64,000 bases of DNA from Alligator mississippiensis (Eukaryota > Chordata > Crocodylia > Alligatoridae), in the NCBI RefSeq assembly GCF_030867095.1, contig NC_081824.1:123822162-123886161 (forward strand). The letters are read 5' to 3'. The notes beneath the pieces were generated by a model. The model saw only the letters and a program-made list of their open reading frames with translations, did not search any database and was not told where the DNA came from. The position numbers and the translations under genes were made by a program. Below are positions 56,233 to 64,000 of the stretch, one piece after another (positions within the stretch are counted from its first letter, which is position 1; each line of letters starts with the position of its first letter).

Positions 56233-57597
56233 CAGGGATCCTGGTTTTCCCTGATAGAAAATTGCAAATTCTCTGATTAAAAAATTGCAAATTCTCTGAT
56301 ATCCCCTCCCTCCCCCCAAATCTGTGATTAAAATGAAAGGGCCCCTCATAGCCCCCTGGCCCTGCTGGTGTCCCTGACTCCCCACAGCCTCCTGGCCCTG
56401 GTGGCATCTTTCACTCCTCCCCACAATCCTGCTGATGCTCCTTGCCCCCCACCCACAGCTCCTGCTCCCCCAGCCCGGCTGGAGAGGACTCCCAGCTGCC
56501 AGGGCTATGGGGCTAGGGACCCGGGTCCACAGCCCCTTGCCCCTGGCAGGAGGCAGTGGCTGCTGCAGTGAAGCAGAGCCCAGCTCCCATCCCCCCCGCC
56601 ACTGTCTGCTGCCTGCCCACTGTAGGCTTGGGCAGAGGGAGGCTGCTCCCCACCATGGTGTACACTCCTGGGGGGCAGGAGGGATCCATGCCCCCCACAT
56701 CTGTGCACAGGGCGGAGGCCGTGTGCTGCCTACTGTGGGCTCCACCTCCCCTGGCATTTCTGCAGCCTGGCATGTGTGACCCAGTGCTGCAAAGAACAGC
56801 AGAGCCACTCAGGAAGCTGCTTGCTGCTGCGAGCTCTGCACTGCCCTAGCGAAGTATCCCTGCCTGCATGGCTGCCATGGAGGTGGCAGCATGGGGTTGA
56901 GTGAAGGGGACATGGGCAACGCAGAGCTCGCAGTGGCAGGCAGCTTCCTGCATGGCTCCACTGTTCCCTGCAGCACGGGGTTGAATACACTGGGCTATGG
57001 AGGCCCCAGGGGAGGGCAGCAGTGTGGGGAGCACAAGCCTGAATCAGGCAGCATGCAGCCGCCACCCCAGGCACAGATCATGGGGGCGCAGGTCCCCTTT
57101 GCCCCATGGGAGTGTGTGCAGAGACGAGGAGCCAGCCCCCCCGCCCTGCCCCCTCCCCCCCCCCGACAAGCTGCCCATGGCCCCATCCTGCTCCCTGCTG
57201 GAGCCCTGCAGCCACAGATTGTGGCTCCGAGCCCCAGGCACTGCCCAGCTGGGCAGCAACCCCACCCACAGCCCCAGTCCTGCTCAACTCCCTCCCTCCC
57301 TATGGGGGCCTAACTCCTCCCTCCCACCCCACAACTTACCTGCGGGAACTGCTCTCCAGGCTGCCTGGCGGCCATGTGTATATACATGCACATGGCGCCC
57401 CCGCCTGACTGCTCTCCTCCCACTCCCTCCCAGCTCCCTGCAGGCTAAAACTGTCAGCTTGCAGGGAGCTTGTTGTAAAACTGCAAAATGCATCCGTTTC
57501 TCCAGTAAAATAAGAAATTCATGATTGCCTCAGGTAAAAGGTAAAATCCACAGTTTACTCTGGTTTTTCCATGGGAAACGGAAAACCCAGATCCCTG
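56233..57597. mobile_element. hAT-type non-autonomous transposon, 1365 bp, perfect 8-bp duplication
   Basis: The left end CAGGGATCCTGGTTTTCCCT and the right end GGAAAACCCAGATCCCTG are inverted repeats. CTCATAAG flanks both sides exactly (56225-56232, 57598-57605). The interior is strongly GC-rich with AT-rich shoulders. Near the left end a 23-base segment with ATTGCAAATTCTCTGAT is directly repeated. The many overlapping ORFs on both strands (up to 202 codons) show no transposase feature, so the element is non-autonomous. Confidence 0.88.
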
Positions 57598-57689
57598 CTC
57601 ATAAGTAATCAGATTACACTATGCCATAGCTTTTTAGGGAAGGGGAAAAATCAAAATCTTTCTTTCATGATTGATTATTGCTATGTTTT

Positions 57690-57795
57690 TGTCTTACAGT
57701 AGCATCTAGAAGCCCCAGTCATGGACCAAGACCCCATTGTGCAGGTTGCTATACAAACACAGAACCTGTGCCTGTGCCAAAGAGCTTATGATTTT
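57690..57795 (+). repeat. unclassified interspersed repeat, copy 1
   Basis: CATCTAGAAGCCCCAGTCAT, GGACCAAGACCCCATTGTGC, then ATACAAACACAGAACCTGTG and CCAAAGAGCTTATGATTT. I know this word order as a very common sauropsid repeat, probably a LINE tail, but cannot name the family securely. Confidence 0.65.
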
Positions 57796-59924
57796 ATGCA
57801 TTTGACCATAAGACATTAACATGAATTTCTGTGGAGAGCAGAGAGTGGGGACAAGGGAATTAGTAAAGTGATATGTAGAACCACATGGACTTCACATTTT
57901 CAATACCTAGGTATGAATGCACACATAGAAATGGAAAACAAAATCAGACAATACTTGCTTATGTGTTGAAGAGGGTTGTACATAAAACAATAATTAAATT
58001 TCCCCCAGAAATTTTGAGGTTTTGGCATTTGGTTTTGTTTGCCATCAGAATGAAATCAAGATTGTTCAGAAAAAGAAAGAGAGAAAGAGAGAGAACACTA
58101 GCCAAGCTAACATATCCAATAGGCAGGTGGTTTGGACACTTATCTAAATGTAGCAGACCCAATTTTAAGTCTCTGCTATAACTGAATTGGAGCAGGAAAC
58201 TGAACCTAGATTTTCCAAAGCCCAACTGAGTAACTTGACTAGCAGGATCTTTCTCTGTGTCTGGTTTTGACCATAAACTCCTTCTGGGACTTCAGAAAGT
58301 TTAATCAAAACTATTATATTTTATGAACATTTCAATATCAGCAAATCCCCATTTTCAAACAAAATGTTTTCACAATATGTTTTTGTTTCAATGCTAGTTC
58401 AGCGCTGGCTCTTTTTTCATAGTCAGTAGCAGGATGGGACATTGAGCTGTCATCCAAAGAAACATCAGACATATTTTTACACTTATGCCAGTATGAAGTA
58501 CGGAAAATTAGTAGCATCAAAATGTTCTTGTACTTTTTATTGTTGTTTGTTATGAGAGTGGGAGTTGTTTAGTGCTTTTTGGCTTTTGTTAGGGCATTGT
58601 TCCTTTTTATTTATTTTACAAAAATAAGTTTTCATTTTCAGTGGGCCACATAAGGATATATTTCAGTTTAGAAGATAATGTTCATAATGAATACATATGT
58701 CTGAGAGGAGATTATTTTATTATGAATTGTAATTCAAAATGTATACAGCACGATAAAGAAATGGAAGCTACTTTGTTACTGAATATCTTCATGCTATATT
58801 TTGTTTTTCCCCCAAATTAATCATTTAAAGAGAACCCTATTATTAAGCATTGCTTTTAGTTATTTCTTCAATTTCATCTAGAGAAAATGAATGAGGAGAA
58901 TGCTTTGAGATGTTACCAACAGTAATCACAGATATTGGTGGAGAAGTAATTGGCCAGATGGTGGAAACCTTTGCAATGCATCAGCTAAAAGGAAAATCAT
59001 ACAGCAAATAAATTATATAATTTCCCCTCCTGGATTAGTCTTCATTTGTATAACTATTTCCTAAAAAGATGTGCTTAGTTAATGGGATAAATGAAACATG
59101 AAAAAAAGAACTGGTCACAGCAGCTGTGGCCAGCTATGTTTTATGGAGGGAAAAAGTAACATAAAAATAGTGTTGTAACATAATCCGGTTGTCAAAGGCC
59201 CCAGAAGAAATGTTCCATCAGGTTGGAGGTGGGGGAGTCCCACCCCACCTCCTTCATATGAATGGTCAGTTGTGCTGAATGGTGACAACCTGAGAATCAC
59301 AACAGTGATTCTGTGCTGCGCAAGAATACTGTACAGGGAAATTAAGCAGCTTTGGCCCTACTATCAGGGCCTGGTTGCACTAAGGCTCAAGAGCAGTGCT
59401 GTCAACTTCTAGGTGGCTGAGGGGTACACACTCCATAACCCACACCAGCCATGAGCTGCTGCAGCCTGAGCAACAGAGGCAGGAGCAGCTAGGTGGGGGT
59501 CTTCCAGCTGGACAGCCCTTCTCAAAAGGATTTAGCTCATAGTTTAGTCTCTGTGTGGTGTGAGGAAGAAGGGCTGGTATAATTCCTGCCTGACCCAGCA
59601 GATTTATGGCTGAAATTTATTTTTACATTATGGATAACTTCAAATGTTTCTAAAGGTTATAATGTTATGCAGAGATTAGATCCAATTAGATTTAGACACA
59701 ACATTGACCCAGTGGTAACCAAAGTCATTTTTGGTTAATTCCTGAGGCATCTCCCAAGATGGTTTGAAAGTAAAAGCATGTAAAAGTTTTGGTGAGTTGT
59801 AGGGTAAGAATAAACAAACCTAAATGCTAGGTTCAAACTGTTTGACAATGATTGGCCGCTTGTTTATTTATGTATTTATATTTCTTCTAGAACTTCATGT
59901 TTATTTGTAGGCTCCTATGTGGAT

Positions 59925-60010
59925 AAGGACTGTGGTTCTTACTGGGTTTGTGCACAGTGCCTACCATAATGGATCCCCTGATCTATGGTTGGACCCTTAG
60001 ACAATTCTTA
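59925..60010 (-). repeat. unclassified interspersed repeat, copy 2
   Basis: GTGCACAGTGCCTACCATAA, TGGATCCCCTGATCTATGGT and TGGACCC, ending in AAATATAAATAATAA. It is the reverse-oriented relative of 57690-57795, diverged. Confidence 0.5.
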
Positions 60011-62235
60011 AATATAAATAATAAGTAACAATTGCCTGTCACTACCACTAGAGAGTAGGGAACTTCTAAAGGCAGTTGAGCTGAGTGAAAGACAAATTTG
60101 TCCCAACATTTCATGTATTACGCTTTTATAGATCTGCATCAAGAGAGCAGTTAAATTGAACTAATTGAAATGTAAATTAAAAGGTTGGGAAAGGATTTCT
60201 AATTAAGCCATGAATTCGTTCACTCAGCTAGACAGTTGAAGAAACTTACATAAGCAGATCTCCTCCTACATTGCTTCTTGTTTCCAGACAATGTAAAAAT
60301 GTCAGTCATTTTAGCTTTAAGTCATATTTTTAGAAGGCAAAAAGTAATCCTTCCCTTCAGTAAGATGTATTACCATAGTATTAATGGCTGAATTTTGTTA
60401 TTTCAGGTGTTTTCTTCAATACCAGGAACAGCAAATAAGGTTCCTTCTATATAGATTAATTCCTGCAATATTAATGAAGGAGAGCAGAAATGTTGGCCTG
60501 GATTGTTGTCATAAGTGCCACGTGTGGAGGGGCCCCTTTTTGCATATGTCTCCCACTCCACATATGGAAAGTGGGGTGCTTTTTGTTTCCATCCATAACA
60601 TCCCAATCCTTCATCTGGATCCCATGACATGATTGCTGCATTTCTGGGATCAGCATGGGGGAGTGGAGGCTGGGTGGTAAATTAAAAGGCTTGGAAAGGA
60701 ATTTTAATTAAGTTGAGGGAAGTCTGTGATAGTACAGTTCTGATGCAGCTCAATGCCACACAGTTGAGGCTATGAGATGAGCTGGACCCCAATGGTTCTA
60801 CCAGATTTTGGTGTCCAATAGATATTTTGCCAACTTTGACCTCTAGACAGAGCCCTGTGAGGGAGGTCAACATGAAATTCTTAACAAAGATTTCTCTTCC
60901 TAGTATTCTATAGTGTGAGCTTTTCATGGTGAAGGATGATCTTGGCAATTGACTGTGATGGAAGAATTGTATGCTTAGACTTCATATGGATATATGGAGA
61001 TCATATGGGGTTATGAGCCAAATTATGTTTTATTAAATTATTAATATAGTTTCACATTAACTGGAATTATTGTGTTCCTGACTGGTTTGCATATAGGGAT
61101 CTACAGAGACACATGAAGTTCTAGGAGAAATCTATTAAAAAACATTAAAAGGTCAGTCACTGTCAAAGGGCTTGGACCTAGCATTTATGATATCAAAATG
61201 AAGGAAGGGCTATCTTACAAAATTTCTGCAAGTATATGTAGAAATGCAAGGGTTCAAATTTGTAAGAAAAGTCCTGGAACATTTGATTTCTTAACTTGTA
61301 GTTTGTGACTATTATCCTTCTGCTTCCTGAAGAGTTTTATGATGTAGACCATCACTTCCATAGTGCTAAATAAGCAAGGGAATTCTAGTATAGAAAAGGT
61401 TAAGAGCCCCATAAAAACCAAGAAGTGAAACTTACAATAAAAAGGAAGTGAAACTCATTTTATCGTCTGCTCTGAGTGATAGGCAAAAAAATACAAAATG
61501 GCATACATGGGGAAAATGTAAAGTAGCTATTTCAAATTCATTATGGTTTAATAATTCAAGTATTATTAATAATGCAAGTAAAGAGAACATTCTTAATGTA
61601 TTTTTGTTAAGGTCTTTCTAATATTCTCACACTTTTTGGAGCAGAGCAGATTAAGCTTCTCACTGCCATTTGATGTGAAAGGCAACAGAGTTATAAAAAC
61701 ACCTAACAGTTTTTCATGCCAGCTTTAATGAGCCTTTTGACATTGCGCTTAAGAGGGCATCCCTCCCTGCATGTCTAAATATGCTCTCCAAGCAAATTTA
61801 AGCAGCATGTTCCTGCTGAAATTTGTTATATTTAGAAATGAATGCAGAAGGGTGTACCATGTCCCCTCCTCCACCTTTGTTGATGCCTTAATATAAAAAC
61901 CTGTATTCAGAAGTTAATTACACCATCTTAGAATTGCATTCCAAATAGGGATTGCAACTGCAATCCCTATTGTAAAGGGAAAAGCAAAAGAACAATGCTG
62001 TACAAATGTCACTTCAGAGTTCTTTTTAGGTCTGATTATCACCCCAGGAGTACAATGATGACTTGTTTTCCACAACAGGAATAGGCTGCCTTACATGACG
62101 TGCTGGGAATTTATGCACAGGTGAAAGGAGTGTGACAATAAACAGGGTGCCATTATGTAATAGCCTGGGAAGGAAAGAAATGCCACCAACTCTTTTATAA
62201 TATATATAATTACCAGTTTTTGACCTTTCTTGAGG

Positions 62236-62410
62236 TCCTGGAGGTTGATTCAGTTAGGAAGAGCAATTGATGATCGAGTCAGGTACTACTTTAATGCAAT
62301 CATGCATATTCACAAGAAGGTACACAAAGTTCTGTTTCTTAGAACACTAGGATTCAAACAGCAGGAGGAAGTTTCTTTGCTTACAGTTCCAAGCCTCTTT
62401 CTGCCCAGAA
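62236..62410 (+). repeat. unclassified dispersed repeat, copy 2
   Basis: ATTGATGATCGAGTCAGGTA, TTTAATGCAATCATGCATAT, TCACAAGAAGGTACACAAAG, TTTCTTAGAACACTAGGATT, then CAGTTCCAAGCCTCTTTCTG. It has the same order of words as 44474-44650 and the same orientation. Confidence 0.5.
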
Positions 62411-62879
62411 GCTCTCCTTATGTTTTCCTTTAAACCACATTTCCAGTGTTCTTTCTGACAGTCTCTTTGACTTCCTTCCTGCCTTCTTTGTTAGTTTTTC
62501 TGGTCTTTTCCCCCTCATGCACTCACAGAAGAACCCAGTGCAATCCACATGGCTCAATTTTTGGTGTATGTGCATTTGTTTTGGGTCAAAAAATGGGTCT
62601 GTGTTTTGGGTGGAGGTTTCCATTGATTCAGGTATCAAGTTCCATGAAGGAAAGTCATTGTTCCTTTAAACATATTATGATTCCAGGGTGGCTGTTCTAC
62701 CCACCAGCTTTAATGGAGTTTCACCGCACACTGTATTTGATCATGCAGTTACATCAGCCCCACAAGCTTATGAGAATGTTACCTTGTTGCTGCTGCTTGT
62801 TGAGTTAATCATGATTTTATATCCTCTTTTTGCAATAGAAGTTTTCATGTTGCACCACTAGCAACATGGAACCCTTAGA

Positions 62880-63067
62880 CAGGGACGGGCAATTACTTCA
62901 AGCAGAGGGCCGTTTGCTGAGTTTTGGCAAGCCATTGAGGGCCGCATGACCGGCAGCCAGGGGCAGATAAATATTAATTTTCTAAATTCTTCAGGGGCCC
63001 TGTGGGCTGGATAGAGTGGCCTGGTGGGCTGCATCCGGCCTGCAGGCCGCATTTTTGCCCACCCCTG
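62880..63067. mobile_element. hAT-type MITE, 188 bp
   Basis: The termini are CAGGGACGGGCAATTA and TTTTTGCCCACCCCTG. The interior carries GGGCCGCATG and GGCCTGCAGGCCGC, typical of a widespread sauropsid hAT MITE. The 8-bp flanks no longer match well. Confidence 0.78.
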
Positions 63068-63907
63068 CTTTAGCATTACACTGGACTAATCGTTCATTGC
63101 TGATTCAGTGAAAAGTGCCAGATGCTGAACGATCATTACTTCCTTCAGCAACTGGATTTTTTTGGTCCTTCCCATATACTGACCAGAGCTGACCCTACTT
63201 AGCTTGTGCAGTTCAGGAAAATTGAAACCTACAGGGATATGACTACAGACGGGGCTGTAAAATGATTGGCTCCTTGGCTAGCGCTGCAGGAGCAGGTTCT
63301 CCCTACCGCATTCTCTTCATACCTGGTGTGCCACCAGCCCACCCTGCCAATTTGTTGGATGAGCTTTAGTCATGTCAATTTGGCTGTAAGTCTGTCCTAT
63401 GCATTTGGGGGGAAATCATAGCAAAGATTTCAAGCTGCAAAACTTATGATAAAAATAGCTAGCTGCTGCAGACTATCCCCCTTTAACTGTAGGTATATAT
63501 CTTTGTAAATGTTCAAACACATGCTTGCTGAATTTAATTAGCCTTAGATGCATTTGAGCATTAATTTGGCTGATAGCTGTAGGAATATTTATACCTGGGG
63601 AGAAATCCATCCAGGTGCACAGGACTCTGCTTCTCTTGCTGCCACAGCATAACATTGAAGCCAGGAGCTTTAGAAGCAGGAAGGGATTACTCGTAGCTAC
63701 CTAAATGACTAAGCATTTAAATAGCAAATATTTAAAAAGCAACTTCCCTTCCCGTGGCAAAGTGTTTGGGAAGATGCAGATTCCTTGTGTTGGGGTAGAT
63801 AAGCCAGCCTATCTCTTTATTGGAGGTCAAGGGGTACCATTCCCAAGTACAGGTTATCTCAGAATTGCCTATTTCAGGGTTTCTTTTACCTTCCTATGAT
63901 AGTGTAA

Positions 63908-64000
63908 GAATAATGTTGTAGCCACGAGGCTCCAGAGATTATGCAAGCAGCAAGGATTTCTTCATATGGTATCTTTTATTGGACCAACTACATAGTTGGG
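63908..64000 (+). mobile_element. Chompy-like MITE arm, cut by the window end
   Basis: AATGTTGTAGCCACGAGGCT, then TATGGTATCTTTTATTGGAC and CAACTACATAGTTGGG, the start of the family whose full palindrome is at 50024-50354. It runs off the window. Confidence 0.7.

Larger units (their letters stand above)
57598..64000. other. PHACTR2 intron 1, distal part
   Basis: AT-rich intron with an inverted pair of unclassified repeats (about 57690-57795 and 59925-60010), a GA-rich tract (58071-58097), a dispersed repeat (62236-62410), a hAT MITE (62880-63067) and a MITE arm at the window edge. Bases 60040-62230 show nothing identifiable. No exon is seen. Confidence 0.6.

Noticed and set aside
56200..57524. 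Several ORFs of 100-202 codons in the 56-57.5 kb region
   Set aside because: They overlap on both strands inside a GC-rich hAT element and are Pro/Gly/Ser-rich, as expected from composition alone.

Overview
This window is nuclear DNA from a sauropsid vertebrate. The coding exons, CR1 LINE 3' ends, MIR-type relics and abundant palindromic or hAT-type MITEs fit a crocodilian best, with a turtle as the alternative. It is AT-rich overall, with CpG-rich islands at two gene starts. No prokaryotic features, CRISPR arrays, viral genes or intact autonomous transposons are recognisable. The gene order PEX3 (+), FUCA2 (-), PHACTR2 (+) matches the conserved synteny block I know from human chromosome 6q24.

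Layout. Positions 1-6160 hold the last four coding exons and 3'UTR of PEX3, a peroxisome biogenesis factor. Positions 9261-27264 hold the complete seven-exon coding sequence of FUCA2 on the minus strand. The exons join in frame across consensus splice sites to a predicted 453-residue secreted or lysosomal alpha-L-fucosidase (GH29) that keeps the expected nucleophile Asp and acid/base Glu. Its CpG-rich promoter lies at about 27265-27720. PEX3 and FUCA2 converge tail-to-tail. FUCA2 and PHACTR2 diverge, with about 7.2 kb between their start codons. A first coding exon of the PHACTR family, assigned to PHACTR2 by position, is at 34435-34591 in a CpG island. Everything from 34592 to 64000 looks like its first intron, and I found no further exon there.

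The three genes are not functionally linked. PEX3 inserts peroxisomal membrane proteins, FUCA2 trims fucose from glycans, and PHACTR2 should bind actin and PP1. Most of the remaining sequence is transposon-derived. It includes a 331-bp near-perfect inverted repeat (50024-50354), a 1365-bp hAT-type element with a perfect 8-bp target-site duplication (56233-57597), a 217-bp hAT MITE with a perfect duplication (18262-18478), a Tigger-like element (54190-54763), two inverted copies of a roughly 0.5-kb DNA element (11008 and 18915), nine CR1 tails, and a tandem-duplicated MITE block in FUCA2 intron 1 (about 26410-26900).

No undescribed multi-gene system was found. The observations most worth a second look are the long hairpin, the nested and tandem transposons, the alternative PHACTR2 amino terminus, and the E-box palindrome in the FUCA2 promoter. 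All repeat family names were assigned from memory of consensus sequences and were not searched against a library.
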